From contig NC_059506.1 in assembly GCF_914767665.1 (NCBI RefSeq), forward strand, positions 23,413,825 through 23,477,824: DNA of 64,000 nt. The letters run 5' to 3'. Positions 44,270-53,340 of the stretch are shown here, one piece after another (the first letter of the stretch is position 1; every line of letters starts with the position of its first letter). A program made the position numbers and the translations under genes. The notes below the pieces were generated by a model. That model did no database searches. It worked only from the letters and a program-made list of their open reading frames with translations, and was not told the origin of the DNA. The stretch comes from Harmonia axyridis. Lineage: Eukaryota > Arthropoda > Insecta > Coleoptera > Coccinellidae.

Positions 44270-45050
44270 CTAGAAGAAATGTTCGAACTAAACGATTTTG
44301 AAGTAAAATAAACGTAAGAATAAATATAAAAGTTATTAGTATAACTCTAGTTTAACTAGTTGAGTCTTGAAGAATTATTTTTCAGTTATAAGGAGTATAA
44401 AATCAAAATGCACTATGAAAATGTAAAATAGGTAGCATTTGTTGACTTCTTTTTATGCTGGCCCTTTCAATTTATTACTTGTACTGTGTCTAATCACGAT
44501 CCCATACAGTGGCGTAGCCAGGTAAGCAGGACCCTAGAGCGAATAAAAAATGGGAAAACCTTTGTTCAAATTCGTATTGAAGTAACTTTTTCATGATATT
44601 TTACATGAACCTTAAAAAGTTATCTTGCCATCAAATAGTATTCTATTTAATAGATTTCTAATTACATCTATAATTTCATAAGTGAGATATCATAATAATA
44701 TAATATTACGTGATATTTTTAATATGATGTACCAACTACAATTGTCTTGTGAAAACAGAAATCATTCGAAAATAATCAAAATAATTAATATTTAGAAGGA
44801 CTATTTTCGGCAAAAATTCGTTAAAACAAGCCCTTGCAAAGTGATTAACAAGTAAAATGATCTGGTTTTATCAAAAAGGTCAGGGTCTTCTTTATAGGTA
44901 CGCCACTGATCGTAAGCTTTTGAATATTTGAATTTAAGGCTGACACCTCTTCCGACAATAAATAAGGGTGCTTTTATTTCTTATCATGTTGTAACATTAA
45001 ACTCCCTAGCCTACAGTACATAATGAATCAGGAATGACTAAAATAGTATA
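44270..45050. repeat. Upstream flank of gene A, segmentally duplicated
   Basis: From 'GTAAGAATAAATATAAAAGT' to the gene A start this matches 47120-47598 upstream of gene B, except for an internal segment of about 200 bp (about 44490-44760) absent from the second copy. Non-coding; probably promoter and 5' region copied with the gene. Confidence 0.85.
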
Positions 45051-45163
45051 ATGCATTCATATCACACATATGCTATTGCTAGTAGTCGTGAAAACCACTT
45101 GTGCAACGATTGCACAAGAAGGCGCACAAGGCCATATCCTCGTAGGCCAAAAACTAATCGAAG
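45051..45163 (+). CDS. Gene A exon 1: Arg-rich CxDC protein, start exon
   Basis: ATG at 45051 opens a 113-bp exon ending CGAAG|GTAAG (phase 2). It encodes 'MHSYHTYAIASSRENHLCND', then 'CTRRRTRPYPRRPKTNR'. The CNDC motif with a following Arg cluster is the family signature. Start chosen because the ATG is in frame, is conserved in gene B and gives the right phase. With exons at 45585-45707 and 45912-45993 it makes a complete 105-residue reading frame. No signal peptide. Confidence 0.7.
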
Positions 45164-45584
45164 GTAAGATTATTTTTATATTTGTTCATACAACTTTTTG
45201 ATATAATGCACAAAATACAATTTTCTTGTGAAAACAGAAATCATTTGAAAATAATCGAAATATTAATGTTTGTAAGGACTATTTTCGGCAAAAAATTCGT
45301 TAAAGCAAGCCCTTTTTTCACAGACAGGTTCAGACACGTTGCGCAATGTGCTATTCAAACTTTAAACAGGTTGAAAAAGTTTGATTTAAACCCAAACCTA
45401 AAGATACATAAATCAAGTCAAGTCAAACTGTTTTTACATGAAAAGTTTGATTTTCAAACTAGTTTGACTTGAATACATCTCTGATATTTTCAGTTTGTGA
45501 TAGAAATGCTCATTTTGAATGGGGCAATTACCACAAGTAGCAGTCGTTGGTCAGTATTGACATTAATCTTAAAATATTTTACAG

Positions 45585-45707
45585 ACCACATCTCCATGAT
45601 CACACATATGCAATCTCGCATTCGTGTGATGATTGTGCCAGGCGGCGGGACCAAGTGATGAGAAGAGCATGGCCATTGCCATATAGACGCAGAAGGACTA
45701 ATCGAAG
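45585..45707 (+). CDS. Gene A exon 2: CxDC module
   Basis: A 123-bp phase 2-2 exon from TTTTACAG|A to CGAAG|GTAAG, open. It encodes 'PHLHDHTYAISHSCDDCARR', then 'RDQVMRRAWPLPYRRRRTNR'. It is homologous to exon 1 (H-T-Y-A...C-x-D-C-x-R-R-R...P-Y-x-R-R...T-N-R), so exon 1 is a version of the same module with its own start. Two CxxC motifs per protein could form a small metal site; this is inference. Confidence 0.78.
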
Positions 45708-45911
45708 GTAAGATTATTTTTGAATTTTTTCATAGATCTGAGTTATAGCAGTGAACTCAAACATTATTTCAATAATCGATGGTTATAATTAGGCTTCGGG
45801 TAAATATGTATTGAATATCATCATTTATGATGATGTTCATGAGGATCAGGGACGTCGGCCTAAGAATAGACAGACCACATATTGATCACACTAGTTATTA
45901 TTTTCTTATAG

Positions 45912-45993
45912 ACTCCACGTGCATATCATAACATATGATGATATTTATGATGAACAGGAACGCCGGGATAGAAACAGGAAGCCTGGAACCTGA
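45912..45993 (+). CDS. Gene A exon 3: last exon, KPGT terminus
   Basis: From TTTTCTTATAG|A, entered in phase 2, to TGA at 45991-45993. It encodes 'LHVHIITYDDIYDEQERRDR', then 'NRKPGT' and stop. Total CDS of the three exons is 318 bp, an exact codon multiple. Related last exons follow in tandem. Confidence 0.72.
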
Positions 45994-46151
45994 AAAGGAA
46001 AAGGAAGGGAGAGAAAAATATTTTATAGAGGGAACGCTGTCAACCACTGAAGCTATTCGGCAAAGCTGAAAATAGAATTTCGACTGATTATTCTGATTTT
46101 CAGAACTGAACTGGCATTTTATTATTCCATCGAGAAAAGATTCTTATATTC

Positions 46152-46490
46152 GGGTATATTATCATTTATAATATTAATGCGGAACGTAGGATCTGCAGAA
46201 GAAAACCTGGCACCTGAAAAGAAAAAAAGGGAGACAGAGAGAGGTTTTAGAGAGGGGACGCTCTGTCTTATAGACCCCATGTCAATATTATTATTTATGA
46301 TATTGAACAGGAACGTTGGATTTGCTGAAGGAAACCTGGAGCATGAGAAGAAATCTAAGAAGATGAAAGGGAGAGAAAGAGGTTTTATAGACTCCATGTA
46401 AATATCTTTATTTATGATATCGCACATGATGATTAACAGGAACGTCGGTTCAGGCTCAGAAGACAGCCTGGAACCTAAGAAAAACAGAAG
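46152..46490 (+). repeat. Tandem paralogous last exons downstream of gene A (three copies)
   Basis: Copies end near 46217 ('FGYIIIYNINAERRICRRKP' then GT and stop; acceptor AG lost), 46274 onward (ACCCCATGTC..., stop after 'EQERWIC') and 46391 onward (stop after 'YDIAHDD'). Each copy keeps the CTTATAG or TTTATAG acceptor except the first, and each is followed by a purine-rich AAAAGAAAAAAAGGGAGAGA-type run. Premature stops indicate that these three are mostly decayed. Confidence 0.75.
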
Positions 46491-47100
46491 AAAGGGAGAG
46501 AAAGAGGTCCGTCACACCAGGACCTTCAGTCACCCAAACCACACCAGGACCCATAGAGGTATTAATAAATTCACCAGGATCTCCAGTCACGCCCGTCACA
46601 CCAGGACCTTCAGTCACCCAAACCACACCAAGATCTTCAGTCACTCATATCACACCAGGACCTTCCGTCACCCATATCACACCAGGATTACTGAATGTTG
46701 TTCAAACATCGATAATGATGTGCCTTGTTATGATATGGGTGCGAAAGATTAAACTAGAACCACAATTGATTTAAGAGAAGTGGTTCCTTAAGATGAAATG
46801 AAGCTGAGGATGATCCAGCGCGTAAACTAAAATACATGGATGCACCACAAGATGTTACAGTAATCTTGTATGCAACGAAATGGAAGATTACATAGAAGAA
46901 AATTCACTTACCGAGAAAAAGATGAAAATATCATTTGACTCCTTTTTAAGGCTATTATAGAGAATCAACTGTTTCAATTCGTTCGAAACAAAGAGAAATT
47001 AACGTTAGAATATATCTTACTGATATTCGGCAATTGAATTCTATCGTAGATAATTAATAGAAAGAATGCAAAGGCCGAATAAAATCCGATATTATAAAGG
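46491..47100. other. Ser/Thr/His low-complexity remnant and decayed flank
   Basis: 46505-46690 repeats 'CACACCAGGACCTTCAGTCA' with variations, resembling the Pro/Thr-rich half of the P-type exons. The rest has no recognised gene. Confidence 0.5.
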
Positions 47101-47598
47101 GGTCCAATTTATTTGAAACGACGTAAAATAAACGTAAGAATAAAAATAAAAGTTATTAGTCTAACTCTAGTTTAACTAGTTGAGTCTTGAAGAATTATTT
47201 TTCAGTTATAAGGAGTATAAAATCACAATGCACTATGAAAATGTATTATAGGTAGCATTTGTTGACTTCTTTTCTGCTGCCCCTTTCAATTTATTACTTG
47301 TACTGTAATAATACTTGTAATAATCAAAATAATTAATGTTTGGAAGGACTATTTTCGGCAAAAATTCGTTAAAACGAGCCCTTGCAAAGCGATCCATAAG
47401 TAAAATGATCTGGTTTTATCAAAAAGGTCAGGGTCTTCTTTATAGGTACGCCACTGATCGTAAGCTTTTGAATATTTGAATTTAAGGCTGCCACCTCTTC
47501 CGACAATAAATAAGGATTCTTTTATTTCTTATTATGTTGTAACATTGAACTCCCTAGACTACAGTACATAATGAATCAGGAATGACTAAAATAGTATA

Positions 47599-47711
47599 AT
47601 GCATTCATATCACACATATGCTAGTGGTGGTAGTCGTGAAAACCACTTGTGCAACGATTGCAAAAGAAGGCGCACAAGGCCATATCCTCGTAGGCCAAAA
47701 ACTAATCGAAG
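47599..47711 (+). CDS. Gene B exon 1: CxDC family start exon
   Basis: ATG at 47599, 113 bp, CGAAG|GTAAG donor, phase 2. It encodes 'MHSYHTYASGGSRENHLCND', then 'CKRRRTRPYPRRPKTNR'. Relative to gene A, substitutions fall in the first third while the CNDC-RRR core is kept. Open throughout. Confidence 0.7.
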
Positions 47712-48136
47712 GTAAGATTATTTTTATATTTGTTCATACAACTTTTTGATATAATACACAAAATACCATTTTCTTGTGAAAACAGAAATCATTTGAAAAT
47801 AATCAAAATATTAATGTTTGTACCTAAGGACTATTTTCGGCCAAAAATTCGTTAAAGCAAGCCCTTTTTTCCCAGACAGGTTCAGACACGTTGCGCAATG
47901 TGCTATTCAAACTTTCAACAGTTTGAAAAAGTTTGATTTAAACCCATACCTAATGATACATAAATCAAGTCAAGTCAAACTGTTTTTACATGAAAAGTTT
48001 GATTTTCAAACTAGTTTGACTTGAATACATCTCTGATATTTTCAGTTTGTGATGGAAATGCTCATTTTGAATGGGGCAATTACCACAAGTAGCAACCGTT
48101 GGTCAGTATTGTCATTAATCTTAAAATTTTTTACAG

Positions 48137-48259
48137 ACCACATCTTGCAGATCACACATACGCAATCTCTCACCTGTGTAATGATTGTGCCAGACGGCGT
48201 GAGCAAGTAATGGGAAGAGCACGGCCATTGCCATATAGACGCAGAAGGACTAATCGAAA
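48137..48259 (+). CDS. Gene B exon 2: CxDC module
   Basis: 123 bp, phase 2-2, from TTTTTTACAG|A. It encodes 'PHLADHTYAISHLCNDCARR', then 'REQVMGRARPLPYRRRRTNR'. The donor is CGAAA|GTAATA, weaker than that of gene A (G to A change before GT). Open. Confidence 0.7.
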
Positions 48260-48321
48260 GTAATATTATTTTTGAATTTTTTCATAGATCTGAGTTATAG
48301 CAGTGAATTTGATACAAATTA

Positions 48322-49135
48322 CTAAAAGAAGAAACCAAGAATTTTGCCTCCAAGATGTTTCCTTCTAGCTTCTTCATGGTCCATGATGCCACCGCTAGTA
48401 GTCAATACAACATATTCAATACAGAAAATACAGAAAAATGCTCATTTCCTCTGAGGTTGGGTTCTCTGGTCTCTACCAGGGAAGTTCCTCTGTGGGGGTG
48501 TTCTGATCCTCCTATCTTTCTTAGACCTATTTCTTACTACTTTGCTGTGGATGGCGCAAGACACACAGTAGTGCAACTTGGCATAAAGTTTGGGCAATGT
48601 GTATTGGTTATATACTGAAGCCTCGGTGATATCTCTGACAGCGGCAGCTTCGACGATATTCCTAATCACGAATTTTTTGATTGCCTTGTCTTTAGGGACG
48701 CATCTTGCACAGTTGGTGCAACGGACGGGCTTAACATGACCACGTCCATGTTTGGACCTTCCTCCATTACGCCTTTTGCAAGTCATTTTGAACCACTATA
48801 ACCGGAACGTTACAAGAATTACAACGCCTGTAAAAGACAAACTGTCTTGAGGGTAAAAGATTGTTGGTCCATTTTTCAATTTGTGTAATTGGGACATCGA
48901 ATCTAGGCGAGATAACTCCGCATTTGTTTAATCTACCGGTTAAATTGACGATGATTTTGCCACTTCTGTGATCATCTACAATTTCGAATTCACCAATGTA
49001 ACCCTTCTTCATCATTACAGTCAAGAACCTAATGATAACTTTGGAGCATGGCCTGATCAGAACTTGTCTTTTGCCACGCTTTTCAGCATTGTTGATAGAT
49101 TTGAGCGCATCGCTCAACACGTTCATACGCACCAT
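48322..49135 (-). pseudogene. RpS15A: RpS15A (uS8) intronless retrocopy, split by an RpS26 insertion
   Basis: Residues 1-99 read 'MVRMNVLSDALKSINNAEKR' to 'NNLLPSRQF' (49135 down to 48838). The C-terminal part, 'YVVLTTSGGIMDHEEARRKH' to 'GGKILGFFF' and TAG, lies at 48417-48322. Without the 420-bp insert the frame is intact at exactly the family length of 130 residues, with no introns. That makes this a processed copy of the cytosolic small-subunit protein. It lies in an intron of gene B on the opposite strand. No poly(A) tract is visible at its 3' end. As it stands the protein would be truncated at residue 99 plus unrelated residues. Confidence 0.92.
48418..48837 (-). CDS. RpS26: RpS26 (eS26) intronless retrocopy inserted in RpS15A
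   Basis: The CDS 48786-48442 is complete and open, 114 residues: 'RRNGGRSKHGRGHVKPVRCT', 'NCARCVPKDKAIKKFVIRNI', 'AKLHYCVSCAIHSKVVRNRS' and a Gln/Arg-rich end 'RTQPQRK'. The zinc-binding CxxC pairs of eS26 are present. The inserted piece starts at a terminal-oligopyrimidine-like CTTTTACAGG leader (48836-48827), as expected of the true mRNA 5' end, and includes a short 3' UTR but no poly(A). Lys at position 3 is Cys here. It could be expressed, but no promoter is evident, so it is probably a retropseudogene with an intact frame. Confidence 0.9.
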
Positions 49136-49314
49136 CCTGAATTATATCTTGTATAACCTCCAACACAATTATACTCCTGTAAGCTAGGTTACGAAATTCA
49201 AATATTATTTCAATAATCGATGTTTATAATTAGGCTTCGGGTAAATATGTATTGAATATCATCATTTATAATGATGTTCATGAGGATCAGGGACGTCGGT
49301 CTAAGAATAGACAG

Positions 49315-49440
49315 ACCTCATATTGATCACACGTACGCAAGAAGTGAAAATCACTTGTGTTACGATTGTGCAAGAAGGCGTAACCAAGTAATAGGATTGT
49401 CACGCCCAATGCCATATACTCGTAGGCCAACTAATCGAAG
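49315..49440 (+). CDS. Gene B candidate exon 3: CxDC module
   Basis: 126 bp, phase 2-2, acceptor AATAGACAG|A. It encodes 'PHIDHTYARSENHLCYDCAR', then 'RRNQVIGLSRPMPYTRRPTN' and Arg. The donor GAAG|GTTACA departs from GTAAG, so its use is uncertain. Open. Confidence 0.6.
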
Positions 49441-49584
49441 GTTACATTATTTTTGAATTTTTTTTATACATATGAGTTATAGCAATGAGTTTAAATATTA
49501 TTTCAATAATCGATGGTTATAATTCGGCTTCGGGTAAATATGTATTGAATATCATCATTTATGATGATAGGTATTCAATATTGA

Positions 49585-49853
49585 AAATGATGAACAGGAA
49601 CGCCGGGATAGAAACAGGAAGCCTGGAACCTGAAAAGTAAAAGGAAGGGAGAGAAAAATATTTTAGAGAGGGAACGCTGTCAACCACTGAAGCTATTCGG
49701 CAAAGCTGAAAATAGAATTTCGACTGATTATTCTGATTTTCAGAACAGATCTGGCGTTTTATTATTTCATCGAGAAAAGATTCTTATATTCGTGTATATT
49801 ATCATTTATGATATTGATGCGGAACGTAGGATCTGCAGAAAAAAACCTGGCAC
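49585..49853 (+). pseudogene. Two decayed last-exon copies of gene B
   Basis: 'EQERRDRNRKPGT' at about 49590-49633 has lost its acceptor and N-terminal half. 'YIIIYDIDAERRICRKKPGT' at about 49793-49853 has lost the AG acceptor (CTTATATTCG in place of CTTATAG). Confidence 0.65.
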
Positions 49854-49919
49854 CTGAAAAGAAAAAAAAGGAGAGAGAGAGAGAGAGAGGTTTTAGAGAG
49901 GGGACGCTCTGTCTTATAG

Positions 49920-49992
49920 ACTCCATGTCAATATTATCATTTATGATATTGAACAGGAACGTTGGATTTGCAGGAGGAAACCTGGAGCATGA
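49920..49992 (+). CDS. Gene B alternative last exon 1
   Basis: From CTTATAG|A, phase 2 entry, to TGA. It encodes 'LHVNIIIYDIEQERWICRRK', then 'PGA' and stop. Open, with an intact acceptor. Confidence 0.55.
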
Positions 49993-50036
49993 GAAGAAAT
50001 TTAAGAAGATGAAAGGGAGAGAAAGAGGTTTTATAG

Positions 50037-50124
50037 ACTCCATGTCCATATCTTCATTTATGATATCGCACATGATGATGAACAGGAACGTCGACTCAGG
50101 CTCAGAAGACAGCCTGGAACCTAA
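50037..50124 (+). CDS. Gene B alternative last exon 2
   Basis: From TTTATAG|A to TAA. It encodes 'LHVHIFIYDIAHDDEQERRL', then 'RLRRQPGT'. This is the longest of the last exons, with an extra 'AHDD'. Intact acceptor and frame. Confidence 0.55.
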
Positions 50125-50161
50125 GAAAAACAGAGGAAAGGGAGAGAAAGAAGTTTTATAG

Positions 50162-50231
50162 ACTGCATGTCCATATCATCATTCATGATATCGAAATACA
50201 ACGTCGATTCAGAAGAAAGCCTGGAACATGA
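50162..50231 (+). CDS. Gene B alternative last exon 3
   Basis: From TTTATAG|A to TGA. It encodes 'LHVHIIIHDIEIQRRFRRKP', then 'GT'. Intact acceptor and frame. An additional decayed CxDC module with an intact 'PYPRWPTNR' end follows at about 50310-50394. Confidence 0.55.
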
Positions 50232-50559
50232 GAAAAACAGAAGAAAGGGAGAGAGAGAGGTTTTAGACAGAGGACGTCTTCAACCACATAAGCTATTCCA
50301 CAAAGCTGAAAATAAAATTTGCGATTTGCATGCAAAAAAAAGAATAGGATTGTCAGGTCCAATGCCATATCCTCGTTGGCCAACTAATCGAAGGTTAGAT
50401 TATTTTTGAATTTTTTATTATAAATTTATAAATGAAAAAAAAAAGTCATTTATGATGTACTGAAAAAATGAAATGTTTGCCGAGAAATATTTGATTTCTC
50501 CTGCTTTACAAAAAAAGCAGTTGTATAACTATAATAAATATAAAGTAAGGGAATCTTTA

Positions 50560-50755
50560 GAGCCTATCTAACCTTTATTTGGTCTCAAACGGGTAGCCGA
50601 CTTAGATCTTCTCACCACTTTTTTATTCAAAATTTCTATTTTATTAGGCTTAACTTGGTGTGTTCTTTGTTCATAATTCTCTGAAATGGAACAGTATGAC
50701 ACTACAATTTGAAGAAAAGGAAATAAAATAATTTACTTTTGGAACTTGAATACAT
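50560..50755 (-). repeat. Inverted copy of the 41270-41450 segment
   Basis: 'AAACGGGTAGCCGACTTAGA' here is the reverse complement of 'TCTAAGTCGGCTACCCGTTT' near 41410, and similarity extends through the putative exon start and its upstream intron. The donor-side end is at about 50750. Confidence 0.88.
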
Positions 50756-50891
50756 ATGAGTTATAGCAATGAGTTTAAATATTTTTTCAATAATCGATGG
50801 TTATAATTAGGCTTCGGGTAAATATGTATTGAATATCATCATTTATGATGATGTTCATGAGGATCAGGGACGTCGGCCTAAGAATAGACAG

Positions 50892-51017
50892 ACCTCATAT
50901 TGATCACACGTAAGCAAGAAGTGAAAATCACCTGTGTTACGATTGTGCAAGAAGGCGTAACCAAGTAATAGGATTGTCACGCCCAATGCCATATCCTCGT
51001 ATTCCAACTAATCGAAG
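50892..51017 (+). pseudogene. Gene C: CxDC module with stop
   Basis: Nearly identical to 49315-49440, but ACG-TAC became ACG-TAA, a stop six codons into the exon. Acceptor AATAGACAG kept. No start exon was found upstream. Confidence 0.8.
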
Positions 51018-51088
51018 GTTAGATTATTTTTGAATTTTTTTTAAACATATGAGTTATATTTTTTTAACTAGTTATTATTTTCTTATAG

Positions 51089-51170
51089 ACTCCACGTGCA
51101 TATCATAATATATGATGACATTCATGATGAACACGAACGCCGGGATAAAAACAGGAAGCCTGGAACCTGA
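51089..51170 (+). CDS. Gene C last exon, gene A type
   Basis: From TTTTCTTATAG|A to TGA, 82 bp, open. It encodes 'LHVHIIIYDDIHDEHERRDK', then 'NRKPGT'. It would fit any phase 2 donor, but its own upstream module is broken. Confidence 0.45.
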
Positions 51171-51329
51171 AGAGGAAAAGAAGATAGGGAAAAATATTTT
51201 AGAGAGGGAACGCTGTCAACCACTGAAGCTATTCGGCAAAGCTGAAAATAGAATTTCGACTGATTATTCTGATTTTCAGAACAGAACTGGCGTTTTATTA
51301 TTTTATCGAGAAAAGATTCTTATATTCGG

Positions 51330-51640
51330 GTATATTATCATTTATGATATTGATGCCGTACGTAGGATCTGCAGAAGAAAACCTGGCACCTGAAAAGAAA
51401 AAAAGGGAGAGAGAGAGAGAGAGAGAGAGGTTTTAGAGAGGGGACGCTCTGTCTTATAGACTCCATGTCAATATTATCATTTATGATATTGAAGAGGAAC
51501 GTTGGATTTGCAGAAGGAAACCTGGAGCATGAGAAGAAGATGAAAGGGAAAGAAAGAGGTTTTATAGACTCCATGTCCATATCATCATTTATGATATCGA
51601 AACACAACTTTGATTCAGAAAAAAACCTGGAACATGAGAA
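51330..51640 (+). repeat. Three tandem last-exon copies in the gene C block
   Basis: Copy ends: 51393 ('YIIIYDIDAVRRICRRKPGT', acceptor lost), 51460-51532 (acceptor CTTATAG kept, 'EERWICRRKPGA') and 51568-51637 (acceptor TTTATAG kept, 'HNFDSEKNLEHE' in the other frame; stop after a diverged C-terminus). (GA)n runs at 51409-51430 separate them. Confidence 0.7.
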
Positions 51641-51759
51641 AAACAGAAGAAAGGGAGAGAGGGAGAGATTTCAGACAGAGGACGTCTTCAACTACAGAAG
51701 CTATTCGACAAAGCTGAAAATGAAATTTGCGAAATGCATGCAAAAAAACATCTGACTGA

Positions 51760-52260
51760 ATATTCTGATTTTCAGAATAACTGGCATTATATTTTAAATT
51801 TTATAATTTTAAAATTATAATCGGAAATAATCAAGATATAATTATGTGGTAAAAATAATAATTTCGATGTTTGCAAGTTGCGATTATAATTAAGATTGCA
51901 TTATATGGTTTATATTGGACAAACAGGAAGATCTTTCAAGAAGAAGAGGATACGCGAACGTCAATGAAGTTATTCATCTAAAGATTCGCTTTCAATTTAT
52001 GCGAAGCATTTTTTGGGACCATTATTGCTTTCATAAAAACTCCGAAATTCTTCACAACAAAAACAATTTTTGCAGACAATAAAATATTTGAGTGGAAATT
52101 ACTTTGTTTTTATTTCATTTGAAATGACTATCAGTGGAGAAATAGTGTAAAAAACATACAAAGAAAATTAAACTAAATTATCAGAATTGAAGTAACCGTT
52201 CATATTATATGGTTCAAGATTAATTAACAACTATTACAACATTTTATAACGTTAGGCAAC
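51760..52260. other. No gene recognised
   Basis: AT-rich spacer between the gene C block and the P2 copy. A short self-complementary TTTTAAATTTTATAATTTTA tract lies at about 51790. Confidence 0.4.
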
Positions 52261-52265
52261 TTTTC

Positions 52266-52620
52266 ATGAAGGTGATTATCGAGCTCATATATCAGTTAGT
52301 TCAAGAAGGGAAGGACTATGTAGAAATACTACATATATTGAACAAAGCTCCTAACATAAAGGCCATCATAAGGTCCTTCTCCCCAAATAGGGAGTTTATT
52401 TCTCCGGTGAGGGTGAAGAAATATAAAGAGTTCGCCCTTAATCACTTAAAACTGTTGATGGTAATGGTGAAGAATTATCCGCATATTCGTTCAACATGGA
52501 CTTCTTTCCACCACGTGGAAATTATGAGAGAACCACTGGAAGAAAAAATAGTACTGAACGATTTCGAGTCCTTAATGTCTCGGCTGAACAACAGTATTAC
52601 AGTGGGAACTTCGCCATTAC
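52266..52620 (+). CDS. P2 exon 1: shortened copy of P1 exon 1
   Basis: From 'MKVIIELIYQLVQEGKDYVE' to the same TTAC|GTAAGT donor (phase 1). It matches P1 from the second methionine on, with about a dozen substitutions and no frame loss. The CxxC...H start is absent, so similarity begins at 'TTTTCATGAAGGTGATTATC'. Whether translation starts at this Met or the exon is only the remainder of a broken gene cannot be told. Confidence 0.6.
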
Positions 52621-52709
52621 GTAAGTATAACAATTAATTATATTATATGTAGTCAATACGACAGAGCAAATTCTCATAGAGGTATTCATTAATTCAACAG
52701 CATCTTCAG

Positions 52710-53275
52710 TCACGCCCGTCACACCACGACCAGTCACCCCAACCACATCCCAACCCATAGAAGCATCACCAGGATCCCCAGTCACGCCCAGAACATCAGC
52801 ACCACACACGCCCCCCTCAGCAGGACCACAGACGCCCTACACACCAGAACCAGCACCATCATCTTCAGGCACAAGAAAAAAAAAAACCAATCCACACCTA
52901 AATCTTCAGAAACAAAATTCACCCATTCCGCACTAACATCTTCAGGCTCAAGAACCACACTCGTCCATTCTACACCGACATCTTCATGCTCAAAAACCAC
53001 ACTCGTCCATTCTACACCGACATCTTCATGCTCAAAAACCACACTCGTCCATTCTACACCGACATCTTCATGCTCAAAAACCACACCCACACATTCCACA
53101 CCAAGTTCTTCAAGCAAAAAAACCCTAAAAGTCACCCATTCCACACCGAGAGCATTGAGTCGAATCCTGCCAGAACCCACAACGAATAAACTCACACATT
53201 CAACGCATGAAGAACCTCACCAATCTTCGGGCTCAGATTCAGCTGCGGTTGCAGTGAGGAGTCTTAGAAATAGAG
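52710..53275 (+). CDS. P2 exon 2: Pro/Thr and Ser/Thr-rich exon with A11 run
   Basis: Same organisation as P1 exon 2. The A run after 'AG' is 11 long, one more than in P1, so the entry frame continues 'KKKTNPHLNLQKQNSPIPH' and stops. The Ser/Thr frame contains three 54-bp tandem units (from about 52926), each encoding the like of 'TTLVHSTPTSSCSK', against fewer in P1. It ends at AGAG|GTAATA, phase 1. Confidence 0.55.
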
Positions 53276-53340
53276 GTAATATAAAATATTTATATCTAAA
53301 ATAATTTATTCAAATTACAATGAAATTATTATTATTTCAG

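Larger units (their letters stand above)
47120..48290. repeat. Segmental duplicate of 44300-45725
   Basis: Flank, exon 1, intron and exon 2 of gene A recur here with a few percent difference, including the intronic 'AAATCAAGTCAAGTCAAACT' block (45412 and 47962). Confidence 0.88.

Noticed and set aside
46122..46427. Minus-strand frames repeated at 49762-50073 and 51338-51607
   Set aside because: They are antisense to the tandem last exons. Similarity between them follows from the DNA repeats, and the plus-strand splice acceptors explain the structure better.
46177..46752. Plus-strand frames rich in Glu/Lys/Arg across the last-exon arrays
   Set aside because: They read through introns and purine-rich spacers in a different frame from the splice-consistent KPGT ends.
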